Shown piece by piece: positions 12,186-24,149 of a stretch of 64,000 nucleotides of DNA. The notes under the pieces are model-generated. The model searched no databases, was not told the origin of the DNA, and worked only from the letters and a program-made list of their open reading frames with translations. Source of the stretch: Viscum album (taxonomy: Eukaryota; Streptophyta; Magnoliopsida; Santalales; Viscaceae); contig OY728133.1 in the NCBI GenBank assembly GCA_963277665.1, forward strand, positions 385,405,962-385,469,961. The letters run 5' to 3'. A program made the position numbers and the translations under genes. Each line of letters opens with the position of its first letter. Position 1 is the stretch's first letter.

Positions 12186-12737
12186 AGTGGGAAAGATCTG
12201 ACGACAAATATGGGGCATACTAAATTTTCTACCCATATACATAAGTATTGTCAGTATCCACTGATAGGAAAAGGTGGATAGAAGTAGGCACATAGACACA
12301 CTCCAGATACAGAATGGACGTATATTTCTGTTCTAGTTGCTGAATTCACTAAACCCATCTTATCAATGGTGAAAGGGAAGACACAAATTCCTGCCCATAT
12401 TCTGGAAGAATACCATAATATCATAACAACAACATCAGTAGTAGTAGGGGAACAAACACATAAATCTATCCCCACACCTAGGATGACACATCTACATGCC
12501 ATCCCAGAGTAGTTTCATACCTCTATTTCAGTCTAGGAGGGTTATGGGGCATACTCCCCCATATCATATGGACAACCAGATCGGGAACATACACCCTTTC
12601 CAATTAGAGGTAATCAGTCCATTCTAATGACCACTCCATGGAATGCACATACACTTGCCCATTATAACCACTTCCCCCAGAAATTGGCCCCAACTAAGAG
12701 TAATCGATCATCCAAGATGATGTCTCATGAAACATAG

Positions 12738-15660
12738 TTGGAAAATCAAGTGCCAAAATGTGATATGGATCCTCTTAATGCTCGAGTTCTCGAAGCCCTC
12801 AGAAATTTATCTATTGCAGTTCATGATCCAAACCTCTCATTACAGAATTATGGGAGTAGTAGAAAAAATTCGGATGTTCCCCATTGGACACTTCTTCATG
12901 AAGGCTTCTCCATAAAAATTCGGTCAATCTGGAGAGCCTATCTTCGGATGAGATCCATGACAACCCCCTATGTGGATGAACGAACTAGTAGAAAAACGAT
13001 TTATCCCTTGTTGTAATCCACTATGCTGGTCCTCCCCATGATGGAATTTGTTTCAAAAGATCTCTTCGTAGTCATGTTTATCATTTTCAAGATAAATCTA
13101 TAATTGAAAATTTAGTAATGGGAAGGCCCTCTTATCTTGAGGCAATTTCCAACACAAGGTCATTCATGTCTGATGACTTGTCATTAACGAGTGAAATACT
13201 CTCTCAACTGGAAGAAATATTAAGGGGACGATAATTCTCTGAACCTCTCTTGGGTAATTTGTCTTCAAATATAGTAGAGGAAAAGGGATAGATTCCATTG
13301 TTTTTAATAAAACCACCAAGAATCATACACTTTATCAAAAATAAAAGTTGTGAAACCTCTAGTAAAATATGTTTAAGATATGTTGAACATGAGGAAACAA
13401 TCAGCTAAAGGTGAATTACCAATCATGTTCTCACCTTTGGAAAACTATCAATACAACATTCCATAATTTATGGCAGAAGATCACATTCATGATGTCTGCC
13501 TCAACTTATGGAAAAATATTCATCATTTGAAAACCAAAGTATTACAACATGATGAATATAAAAATCATGTAAAGGTAATAGAAGGGTTTTAATTCCAAAT
13601 ATACTTGGAATCTCTCTCAGCTTCCCAACATCCAAAGGTTGAGAAGAAATAGATAACCCTTTATCGTGCATGCCTCGATGCACTGAAGAGGCTACACCAA
13701 TTAATTTCTGATACCCCATCAGGTGTTCATATCAAAGGATGGGGTGCACACAGAGTATTACAATTACCTACACTCCAAAATCACAAAAGCCTACCAATAG
13801 TGGTCTCATGAAATTTTATTGCCCACAACCATCTACAATTAACATATTGTGTATATAATCAATTATACGCTCAAGAATAGGCCTAAAATAGCTCTCATCA
13901 GAGTTATAACCAAATAAAGAAAGCTGTTGAGATACATTTTCATCAAGCATATGATAATCTTAAGTAGGACTCCCACTTAGAAGATGTCACCCACCAGATG
14001 ACTCAAATGTCTGAAATATCATAGCGGTGTTTTGAAATATGTGATTTGAGTGGTTGTAAGATAATATACCCACCCAATGTCCAAACCAAAATTCATAAAA
14101 TTAGAAGTGCAGTTGTGCGAATCTCAGTTATAGCAGTTCAAGATCCACCCCAACCTATAGGGCTGGGGGATTGTTTAATTCAACATTCAAATTTGATAAA
14201 AAAATGTTTGATTGTTTGAAGAAGAAGAAAATGAATAGCCCCAGCCTGTAGGGTTGGGGGATTTTCACATCTATAATCCCCTCCTCAATGGGAGTCTGTT
14301 TTCTCCTAATTTGGGAATAATACACAAAGATATTGAACAACTAAACTATCTAAGAAGTTACTTTGCATTATTGTCTATCAAACAGTTCATGGGTGTTCAT
14401 CCTATAAGATAACATAGTCTCAAGGAAGATACAGTAGGATATGATCTTACAAAGATACTAATAGAATTCTAACAACGCATTATGCTTCAGTGAGTCTCAT
14501 TAACACCATTAAAAAAGATCCTCAAAAAATGAGTCTAGTTTAGGGTAGTTAGAAGCTGATGCTATTATCCCCAACATGGTACATACTGAAGCAAATTAAG
14601 GAGGTGTGTGCACTTGAAATCAAAGGCTTACCCAAATTCTAAGTATGCCCTCATGTAACCAACCACCACCCCCTTCAAAATCCTTCTAACAAGGGTAAAG
14701 ATAAAAGTCATATCGCATATCACTTTCCAACTGGAAAATGTAAATCTATTAGGCATGAAAAACTATTTTCCCAAAAATAATAGGAGATGAAAGAGTGGAA
14801 ATGACTCAATATAGAGTTACTTCGAAGCTGCATTTCTGCCAGACATACTTCCCAGGTAGATCCTCAACTTTCACATCCTATAGGAACTCCTCAGAAAAGA
14901 GGATTTTTTGCAACTAAAGATGTCAATAACAAATTACCCCCATTGTTTATACAGCTAGGGTATGATCAAACACATCATCATAGTCATATCCCCATGGGTT
15001 ATCCAAGAAAAATACCAGCAGAATCACCACTAGTGGTTTTTCTGGTCGTTGCACCAGTTAAAGCTCTAGTTGTTGTACCTGTACAGGTCCCAGCTCATCC
15101 AGATATTCCTCAACTGCTTATGATCAAAATTCATGCAATAACAAATTTATTGAAAGTAATGAAAAAATGACATTCACTAGTACATCTGGAAAAGACAGCT
15201 TACCCTGAATGGGTGGATATGATACCTCCCCCACCAATCTTTGTGAATACTAAATTCCCATTATTTAATGGTTTGGAAGATCCATAGTAACACATAATGC
15301 ATTTATTTTCTCATTGTGATCCCACAATGGGGACTCCTCAACAATAAGAATCTGTAAAGCTTATATTATTTGTAAAATCATTATAGGGGATAGCTTTTGT
15401 TTGGTATACAAGTTTGCAATGTTGATAAATTACTAGATATGAAGATCTTTATTAGAAATTCCTTCTTCAATTTAGCTCAACGCTACTGAAGAAAATAGTT
15501 TTTTATCTTACCAATTGCAAACAAAGGTAAAATGAAAGAGTTTCGTATTTCATTTCTTGGCGGAAAAGATTATCATTCCTCAAAAGATCAATCCTCAATG
15601 AAGCAACATGATCATTAGGGCAAAGAGAATTAAAAAAAGATTGTCTCATGTCAATGCTAA
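12738..15660 (+). pseudogene. gag: Decayed gag region of the Ogre-type element
   Basis: The best-preserved part is at about 15187-15640. It reads, across stops, as a retrotransposon gag capsid domain: a proline-rich entry (MIPPPPIFVNTKFPLFNG), then a DP block, FSHCDP, LFVKSL, and VWYTSL in the order usual for plant gypsy gag. Upstream, 12738-13016 is a 92-residue open frame (ALRNLSIAVHDPN...) and 13021-13240 reads on as an N-terminal segment. The 14943-15170 frame is low-complexity, Pro/Val-rich, like gag linkers. Gag would form the particle that packages the RNA. Numerous stops and frameshifts make it non-functional. The start codon and exact limits cannot be fixed. Confidence 0.6.
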
Positions 15661-16313
15661 AGTTTCAGGTGAATTTGGAATACATCATGCCATATGTTTC
15701 AAAATCATGGGCACCGACCCACGAAATGGCACAACCTGATCTAACATATCAAGAAGAATAATCATCAGATGAAGAGTTGATCTTTGGTTCCATCAACATT
15801 ATTGACTTAACAGGTCCCAATGTAAATGATTATTCTAGTTATGGTGAGCATGAATTCCCTATACCAAATTGGGGGAATAAAGGAAGAATCCATGTTTGAG
15901 GATACATCGGAAGTCATGGGTATTCTAGAATCCACTATTTTAACTCTACCCCTTCTCAAGCCGTATACGCAGAAGACACTCGTGGAAAAACCCTTCAGTG
16001 GGCTCAACTAGAACAAGGAGATTCTCCCATGCATAACAGGTTTGTTCTTCACGTGATTTTTTTGGAGAACTGAATAGAGGTTACACCATCTTTATCGTAG
16101 CAAGTAGATAGACCCAGTCAGTCTAATCTACCAAAACATGAAGTATTTATAGCTTCTATTCTGATACAAGGTACATCTACATCAGGAGCATGAACTTCCA
16201 TGACACCTGCAAAACTGCATCTCCATTCTAGAAAACACTAACCACTAGTTGAAAAATACAATTTTTTGAAATAGATATCCCATGTATTGGCCAGTTAGTC
16301 AATTTTTGATGCC
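15661..16313 (+). pseudogene. Gag C-terminus to protease linker, decayed
   Basis: The + strand reads as short segments, for example the 61-residue frame 15826-16011, with stops between them. The frame at 15807-16007 on the other strand is its shadow. The position between gag and protease suggests gag/pol linker. No zinc knuckle is visible. Confidence 0.4.
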
Positions 16314-16646
16314 TTGAATATGTCAAAAGATCTTCGAGAAGCACTTATTGAGGCTTCTTCATGTCCTCAAATGTTTCAAATCGAAGTTTTTGCTACTGAG
16401 GTTTACTATATGGAGAATGATCCTATAGAATTTCATACAATTATATATTTTATTCATGAATATGAAGATGATTTTATACATGTACAAATTAAGCCCTTGT
16501 ATCTATCTGGCAGGGTCAATGATGTAGTCATCTGGCGAGCATTCATTGATAATGGATCAGGAGTAAACCTTATTACTATCCGTAAACTTCATCAATTGGG
16601 ACTTATTGAATCACAATTATCTCCTTCCACTTTTATGTTTCAATAA
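16314..16646 (+). pseudogene. pol: Aspartic protease remnant, Ogre-type pol
   Basis: This 110-residue open frame ends in a retroviral-type aspartic protease core. The sequence GRVNDVVIWRAFIDNGSGVN has the catalytic Asp (codon 16548-16550) in a DNGS context where DTGS/DSGS is usual. It is followed by LITIRKLHQLGL, the typical hydrophobic stretch after the active site. The protease cuts the gag-pol polyprotein. The C-terminal half (flap and the ILGR-like motif) continues in a shifted frame around 16680-16800 (HWGDYTQNPVWGTCV... then TAFNILLVRPWLHQ). The domain order gag-PR-RT fits gypsy pol. Confidence 0.7.
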
Positions 16647-16961
16647 TATGAAAAAATGAGAAATAAACATTGGGTGAGATTACACTCAAAACCCAGTTTG
16701 GGGAACTTGTGTCTAATTCAGATTTTATGGTTGTCGGTCAGGACACCGCCTTCAACATTCTACTTGTAAGGCCTTGGCTACATCAATATGCAACCATGCC
16801 TTCTTCATAGAACCAATGTATCAATTACTATTTCAATTTCCAAATCTGGACATTGTATGGTGACAAGGAACCATTCAAAACATATTAATATTTGTATATT
16901 GAGGTGTAATTTTATCACATCAAGGGAATGAGGTTCATGAATAAATAGGTAACCAGAATAA

Positions 16962-17483
16962 ATGCTCAAAACTCCTATAATAGATCCCAAAATCCCATTA
17001 AAACATTCAAGTATAGATTATTTGTTGCCTATAAATCCAATTGAAAGGATAAACCCAAATCGGAGCACTCATAAAATGACTTACATAATGTTAATTATGA
17101 CAATCTTTCCTAAAAACGTGGGAGAAAATGTTGATTTACCAAGCACTTGTGAAAACTTAAATAGAGATGTCTACATTTCATCCATCAAACTTCAGCAAGT
17201 CTATGCATCACCAATCAGACTAAATGAAGTTGTCATAAAACTAGATGAAGACATGGATCTTTATTCCCAACCCATCATATCCACTTCAATTCTCCAGGAA
17301 GACTCTTCATCATCTGTAGGGTTAGAAATGGTGGCCTCTTCACTAAGATGTTCAAATACTGACTCCTCTCCTAGCTTTGAATGTTTTCCGTCATCACCTA
17401 CTATGCAAGTAGAAATAGAAGAAATGACATATAAGGAAGAATATGAAGAACATACTAGGGATGATCCTCCAAAATTTGAGTAA
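16962..17483 (+). pseudogene. pol: Protease-RT linker of the Ogre-type pol, acidic and Ser-rich
   Basis: A 173-residue open frame, the longest in this element on the + strand. It has no domain I recognise and is rich in Ser, Glu and Asp towards the end (EEMTYKEEYEEHTRDDPPKFE). It lies between the protease and RT remnants, where Tat/Ogre polyproteins carry a long variable linker. Reading resumes after the stop at 17481-17483 with more acidic text to about 17580. The minus-strand frame 17261-17569 is a shadow. Confidence 0.5.
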
Positions 17484-17699
17484 GGTGTCTCTAGCACTAT
17501 GGATGAGCTCATAGAAATAAATCTGGATATAGAAGAAGATTTATTCCCCACTCTAATTAGTGCGAACATGACTTATAAAGAGAAAGAGGTGTATACTTCA
17601 TTTATAATGTAACATCGATATATATTTTATTGGAACTATACAAAACATATAGGCCTTAATCCATATGCAGACACTCATCATTTGGGTTTTCCATAAGAA

Positions 17700-18970
17700 C
17701 ATCCAGGATTTTTGTAGGCTGTAAGAAGAACTCACCCAACTCATGCCTCTATAATTGAAGCTGATGTTTATAAGATTATCAATGATAACATTGTAAAATA
17801 GGTTCAATATCCCAAGTGGTTGGCCAACATTGTCCCAATTAAAAAAAATAATGGTAAAATTATAGATTTCATTAATTTAAGAGATCTTAACTGGAATTTT
17901 CCTAAAGATGACATTCCAGTTTCAATCATAGAGCTTTTAATTGATGCAATAGCTGGCTATGAAGCACTTTTCTTCAAGGATAGATACTCTAGGTACAATA
18001 AAATCCACATGGCCCTAGAGGATGAATATTTTACAACCTTTATATACCCTCAAGGATTGTTTTAATATTAGGTAATTCCCTTTGGCTTAAATAATGTAGG
18101 TGCAACGTATCAAAGTTCCATGCACCATATCTTCATACTCTTCATAATAAAATTTGATGAATTCTATGTGGATGATTTGGTAGATAAAGAAAAAGGCATT
18201 TTGATCACCTAACTGATTTAGAGATCATATTCAATAATCATTGGCAACACAGTTTGAATATGAATCCCTTGAAATGTTCTTTTGGGTTAACCTTGGGAAA
18301 GTACCTCGGCTTCATTTTATGCCATTGGGGTATCGACGTTGATCCTGAGAAGACAAATGAAATCCTTGAAATGTCACCATATAGAAATTTAAAATAATTA
18401 AGAGGAATTCAAGGAAACTTGGCCAATATTTGGTGTTTTGTCACTAATTTTCTAGAAAAGTGTTTACCCTTCACCGGATTAATGAAGAAGGAATCCACCT
18501 ATAAATGGATAGAAGACTATCGAGTGGAATTTGATACAATCAAGAAATATTTATTGATTCCACCGGTATTAATTCTTTTTATTTATGGGAGGACAATTAT
18601 TCTCTATGTTATAGATTTATAGAGATCACTGGGTTCCTTCCTTGACCAATAGGACGATGATGAAAATAAAAATAGCCATTAATTTTTCAGTAAAACTATG
18701 CTTGAAATAGAGAATCAATATTTGAGTTTTGTGAAGTGCTAGTTAGAATTAATCTTTGCAGTTCATAAATTGAGGCACTGCCTCCAATATCATGAGGTCT
18801 AATTGGTGTCTCTCAATAACCCGCTCAAATTTATCCTCAGTCATCCTATTCTTACAAGACGTTTAGAATGGTGGGAAGTAATATTTCAAAATTTTGATAT
18901 ATAGTTTGTGCCTTAGAAGGAAATAAAAGGACAAGATCTCACCAATTTCCTTGCTGAACACCCATTTCAA
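17700..18970 (+). pseudogene. pol: Reverse transcriptase and RNase H remnant, Tat/Ogre type
   Basis: The + strand reads through stops as a Tat-lineage RT. It has an RR.HP..A start near 17725, YPKWLANIVPIKKNNGK at about 17806, FINLRDLNWNFPKDD with the PKDD block, FKDRYSRYNKIHMALED, and IPFGLNNVGATYQSSM at about 18075. The catalytic YVDD is intact at 18175-18186. The thumb/connection follows (LKCSFGLTLGKYLGF, VDPEKTNEIL). RNase H text runs from about 18590 to 18970 (FFSKTMLEIENQYL, FAVHKLRHCLQ, GQDLTNFLAEHPF). The enzyme would copy element RNA into DNA. At least ten stops or shifts make it dead. Open pieces are 17820-18065 and 18419-18622. Confidence 0.85.
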
Positions 18971-19029
18971 AAAGATAAATCATTGAATACTGAACTTCCA
19001 GATGAATAGGTCTTCGCTATTCAATATAA

Positions 19030-19470
19030 TCCCCAAGCATTGGAAATATACTTTAATGGTGTCTCTAGAAGTCCAATAAGGAAGAGAATGGAAAACCCAA
19101 TACTCAACAAAGTTGGGTTAGGAATTTTTCTTATCTCCACAGAAAAAGAAGTGATTCTATATTACTTTCTGCAATCAGAAGGCGGTACCAAAAATGAGGT
19201 ATAATATCAAGATCTCATCATAGTCATGGAATTGGTTCTCCAAATAAAAGTGAACCACCTAAATGTGAATGGTGATTATGAGTTGGTAATCAAACAAATC
19301 AATGCAGATTATGCTATCAAAAAATAAGAGATAATCCCTTTGTATGATTGTGTCAAAGGGTTAATGTCTGAATTTCCCTAAGATCCAACATAGTCTTATG
19401 TCCCGTGATAATAAAATTCCAAATATGATTCACTGGCTAATGCATCTACAGCCCTAGAAGATCCAAATCA
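19030..19470 (+). pseudogene. pol: Second RNase H (archaeal-like) domain, hallmark of Tat/Ogre
   Basis: After the normal RNase H and before integrase, the + strand reads IYFNGVSRSP, VGLGIFLISTEKEV, then YYFLQSEGGTKNEV, a stop, and YQDLIIVMELVLQIKVNHL. It continues with NVNGDYELVIKQINADYAIKK and ends YDSLANAST. This is the order of a complete RNase H fold. Tat-lineage elements are known to carry such an extra RNase H in this position. In this copy the first catalytic Asp is Asn (YFNG) and the catalytic Glu region is hit by a stop (19201-19203). The Asp of GDYELV is kept. It is therefore a dead domain, but diagnostic. Confidence 0.75.
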
Positions 19471-19719
19471 GGATGAGACAATCATTATTATTTCCCATCA
19501 TCGTGTGGTTTCACCTTTTGTTCAAACAAGAATGGAGTAATTTAATGAATATTTCCCTATTTCTAAGCCATATGGTCATACCATGGGATTAATGACACCC
19601 ATCATGGAATTCCTTCAAAATGGAGTACTTCTACCACATAAATATTAAAAAGTACAGATCTGATGATGAGTGGCCAATTTTACTCTTTATGATAGTCTAA
19701 ATCACAAAAAATTCCTATA

Positions 19720-20850
19720 AAAATGAGGCTATGATGGAATACTCTTCAGGTGTATTGATCGAGAAGAAACTAAAACTATCATGAAGGTTGTATATGCAGG
19801 ATCTTATGGTGTTCAGTAGTTTGAGCATAGGATTTATGATCAAATATGAAGGATTGGATACTTCTGGCCTTGAATGATGCAATATTTCATAGATTTCACC
19901 AAGAAATGTCATCCCTTTGAATTGCATGAAAACTTCATTGATCAACCTAAGAATTTGTTAAATACAGCTAAATACTCCTAGCCATTTTACACAATGGGAA
20001 TTGATTTAACATGACCTTATCCTTCAGCTACGACTAAGGAGTTCAAGTATATTCTTACTACTACTGATTTTTTCTACAAGTGGGCCAAGGTAATACCTAT
20101 AAAATAAGTTGGTGCCCAAAACATTGTTTTTTAGAACTAAAATCATCAACAGATTTTGTGTCCCTCGTATTATATTGATCCACAATGACACTGATTTCTG
20201 TTCAGTTGAGGTAAAGAAGTTATATCAAGAGCACAATATTAAATCCAACCATTCATCTTGCTATCATGTAGTAGTTAGTGGATGGATAGAATCTTTCAAT
20301 AAGAAACTATCAAATAAACTCCAGAAGATGGTAGATAAGGATAATAAATCTTGTCCTGATAAACATTTGCACACTTTATGGGATTATTGAACTGCTACCC
20401 ATAATGAAACCCAAGAAACCCCGCAAACCTTGGTGTACGGAACAGAAGTAATTTTTTCAGTTGAAATTCATTTCCCTTCACTCCAAGTTACAATATTTCA
20501 TGATTTATCTACAGATGAAATGTCTCAAAAATGATTTGATGAGCTGGAATGGTTATACGAAAATAGAGTGCATACTTTTCATTATTTAGAAGTCTAACAG
20601 AATATAATAGCGCGAGCTTTTAACAACAAAGTTCACCTCATATCATTTCTTCAAGAAGAATTGGCATTGGTCCTTAGGACTCCAATAATACCAGGAAAGA
20701 AGCCTCCAATGCTTGAGAGAAAGTGGGAAGGACCTTATTACATACATAATGTATGCTCAAATGGATCTCATTCCCTAATCTCATTGGATGGAGAGTTTAT
20801 TACATCTCCAACCAATGCGTGATTCCTGAAGAAATACTTTATGTAAAAAC
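19720..20850 (+). pseudogene. pol: Integrase remnant, Tat/Ogre type
   Basis: The order is zinc-binding domain, catalytic core, C-terminal domain. The zinc region reads YDGILFRCIDREETKTIMKVVYAGSYG, with the expected His residues replaced, then KCHPFELHENFI. The core begins MGIDLT (first Asp) near 19991, continues with YILTTTDFFYKWAKVIPIK, then ILIHNDTDFC (second Asp) near 20182 and VSGWIESFNKKLS (Glu) near 20290. The frame 20109-20390 covers the second half of the core. The C-terminal part reads VYGTEVIFSVEIHFPSLQV, RAFNNKVH and ERKWEGPYYIHNVCSNGSHSL, ending about 20845. Integrase would insert the DNA copy. Several stops and shifts disable it. Confidence 0.8.
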
Positions 20851-22024
20851 ATCATTTATCCTCATTGTATGAATCTAAACTGCACAACACAATGTCCTAG
20901 TTTCAATACATTAAAATTCATAACAACCATAAGAGTCAATGCTACATGATGATAAAATGAATATCAACTTTTTTCCTTATTGCATGACACTGAACTACAT
21001 GACATCATTTTTTCTCACTACATGACATTAAATTTTATGGTTAACATCTTCTCTATATGATGTTAAGGGATTCCATATTCATATATCATTGACATAATTT
21101 GTACTCCTTAGTAGAACATGAGTTCCATTTCTCACTATGTCTGAATTAGATCTGCATAGGGGCTTCATTTCAAGAACTATATCTGTCTTGATTCTCATTT
21201 TCAATGAGATACATAGAGATTCTTGGATCCCCAATTTTGTGCAAATTCACGACCACAAAAAAATTTATTTCCCTTTTTATCCTCCTATACTTGAACTTGA
21301 TCTATACAGAGTGATCTTTTAATATACATGGTTTGATCATCATACTATTTTTTTTAAGTTTAATCACTCTTCTAGAATGTGATAAAAGCCCCTATCTCCC
21401 ACATCAATCTCAATTGGTGTGAGAAATTATTGTCCACAAACTATGTTTGGTTTGATTCTCATCTATATGAGATACTTAGAGAGGCCTAGATCTCAAATAT
21501 TGGGCCCAACCACGATAAAAAATTCCTTTTATTCCCTATGTATGAATAAAAAACTGTATAGGGTATGTTCAATGAACTATATATGTGTTGATTCTCATAC
21601 ATATGAGATACGTAGTGACACCTGGGTTTAATTTCCTGGTCTAGCCACAATATTCTCTTTTTATGTCGGAATCACTTCATGACCTTACTGCATGACTCTA
21701 AACTGCACAACACAAAGTCTAAGACGCACGATATTAAAATGAAAATCACCCAAATACTATGTATGACTTGATTCTTATCCCATTAAAATATGTAGTGAAG
21801 GCTATACCGCAGCTCCTAGTCCCGGTCACAAGAAACTTTTTTATCTTTCATCCACATATAATTAATACTCTATGTGGGAGTCTTCATTTTGGGTTCTCTC
21901 CTTAGAGATCCCACCAAGGAAACAATAATGTCCCCATTTTACATATGAGTCATATCTATGTAAATGAATCCAAACTCATGGGAAATATTGATTAAAATAT
22001 TTAACATATGCATTGAGAATTACC
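20851..22024 (+). repeat. 3' region of the Ogre-type element with dispersed short repeats
   Basis: No gene is visible. A block around TTGATTCTCAT...ATGAGATACRTAG recurs at 21188, 21452, 21588 and, decayed, 21768. It resembles the 230-bp LTR unit (TTTGATTCCCA...GGGATACGTAGG). A GCATGACTCTAAACTGCACAACAC-like phrase recurs at about 20865, 20980 and 21690. The small frames 21137-21322 and 21419-21631 consist of these repeats. Confidence 0.55.
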
Positions 22025-23745
22025 CCCATTCATATTTCACACTCTTAATTTTTAATATTTTCATATCTTCATAATATTTGCAACGACTGTTTCTGACAGA
22101 GTTTCTGATATTTGATAACTCTTTTTCCTGACTATGCAGTACGTTCCATTAGGTGGACATACATATGTTTCCTACATAACAGGTTTGTTAGTCAAAATAT
22201 ACCACTATTTTTCTATGCAACATATTCCCTAGTTGGCCCGACATAATACAACCCCCATAATGGGTTTTTCAAATAATGGTAATTTATTTCTTGGTTTAAG
22301 TGTCTTGTTTTCCCTTCAAACATTAATAACAACATACATTAATATTTATTTTAATGCAGTTATTCATGTATATTTTTCTCATTTCCTTTCTCTCAATCTA
22401 AAAGTCTTCATGTCCATGGTTTTAACCTTTCCCTCTCCAGGTGTTCAAAGAAATATGAAAAAACATTGGATCACTTAACCATATATCATATATTCTTTCC
22501 ATTTTTGGTCCTAATCGTATGACATAAAACTATAGACATAATACTTCATACGTTTAGGTCAGACCTTCGTAGAAATACTATTCCTACAATTCTTTAGAAA
22601 TCATGATTGAACATCCTCTCTCTGTATTCAAATACCTTTCTTAATAAACCGTACTATGTGCATTGGAAAATTTGATTCTCCCTAATAATTATCTATATTT
22701 TAGCAATAGAATGTAAAAAATTTGAGAGCTCTTTTTCTTGACTATGTAGTACGTGACCTTATGTGGCCTTTCATAAGATTACTACATAACAGGCCCATTA
22801 TTCAAAGGATTATAATTTTTGGATATGCAACATATTCCCTAGTCCATCCTGCATAATACAACCCCTATAATGTGTTCATCCAATAATCATAACTTTTTTT
22901 ATAGTACAGACTTCCTCTAATGCCTCTTATCCCTTTTTTCCATATCATTCTTCAGATTCATAAATTCCCAAATAATAGTTTAAAAGTATTACCTTCCATA
23001 CCTAAACATGGTAGTATCTTTCCAAAAAAATTATCAAGAGATTGGAGTGTCTAAAACAATTTAGTAAAAGCTAAATACTTTAAACTAAATCCACCCAATG
23101 TTCTCACTGCATAACTTAAAACTACATTGCATGATATCAGAAATTCCCCTTTTTGAAAAAAATTAACCATTCCTCATACACCAAATTTGTGTAGAAGTGG
23201 TTATCATTTTCATGAAATATGTCAACACATATAACCATTTATTCTTAATAACAATTTCCTTGGGAAAACCTCCCAATGTGGTCTTGAGTCACCCATATCT
23301 TATTTTCCCTTTTCTATCAACAGAAAAATGTTAAATTCATAAGAGATCAATTTCTTGACTATACTGTACATTCCCCCAAAGGCCTGGCATAAAATATTCC
23401 TACATAACAGACCTATAATTTAAAATATTCCACTATTTGGATAGGCAGCATATGCCCTAGTCATCCCCGCATAATACAACCCCCATAATGGGTTTATCAA
23501 ATAATGGTAACTCTGTTCTTGGAATAGTCCTCCTTTATGTATTATACAAGTTTTAGATTTGGTGATGATAAAAAACATGACACAAGATTCCCCTTGGAAG
23601 TATTTAAAGAATATTAGAATAAATTCTAGCCACTAAGCCTTGTTTAGGATCTAATTTAAAAATTTATGGTCAAATCTCTTCAACCTTAAACACTATCCTT
23701 TTTAGTTCGATATGCATGACTCTAAACTACCAAAAATATGTGATG
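22025..23745. repeat. Tandem array of about 610 bp units, 3 copies, in the 3' region
   Basis: ACTATGCAGTAC occurs at 22131, with its relatives ACTATGTAGTAC at 22741 and ACTATACTGTAC at 23358, spacings of 610 and 617 bp. Each is followed by CTACATAACAG, CAT(A)TTCCCTAGT, GCATAATACAACCCC and ATAATGG(G)TT in the same order. Each unit also has the ACATAA/CATGAC...AAACTA phrase about 350-390 bp later. The frame 22233-22478 is inside unit 1 and looks non-coding. Confidence 0.8.
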
Positions 23746-24149
23746 TGATACTCACTAGATTGGAAACCCATAATGGGAACTCCTAACAGAAGTCGAGTCT
23801 TAGCTCACTAAACGTACATTTTTTATGATTTTGGTATTATTGAAAATTACAAGGTCGAAAGATACAGTGTTTGTGGATTTTTTTGATATAACCATAGTAA
23901 AAAATCAAACTAATCTCATTAAGACCATCGCCTTTATAAGAAAATACAGAGCACCCCTATTCCAATTATTGTAAATATGATTATCTAACATAATGGTTTT
24001 ATGTTAATAAAATCATCATCATTACCTTTAATATTGAAATTATATAAACTAAGAATGGAGACATGTATGATTTGAAACAAAACTCAATTTATTTATATAA
24101 AACCATAGGGACATCCACAAAACAGATACTCTCTTTCATGTATTTGAAG
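23746..24149. other. Spacer between the 610-bp array and the antisense gene
   Basis: AT-rich sequence without an open frame or repeat that I can recognise. It might hold the 3' end of the antisense transcript or the end of the plus-strand RNA leader into the 3' region. Confidence 0.35.

Noticed and set aside
12251..12502. 83-codon minus-strand frame in the Ogre-type leader
   Set aside because: Falls in the decayed part of the 99-bp repeat region, has no motif and no conserved start.
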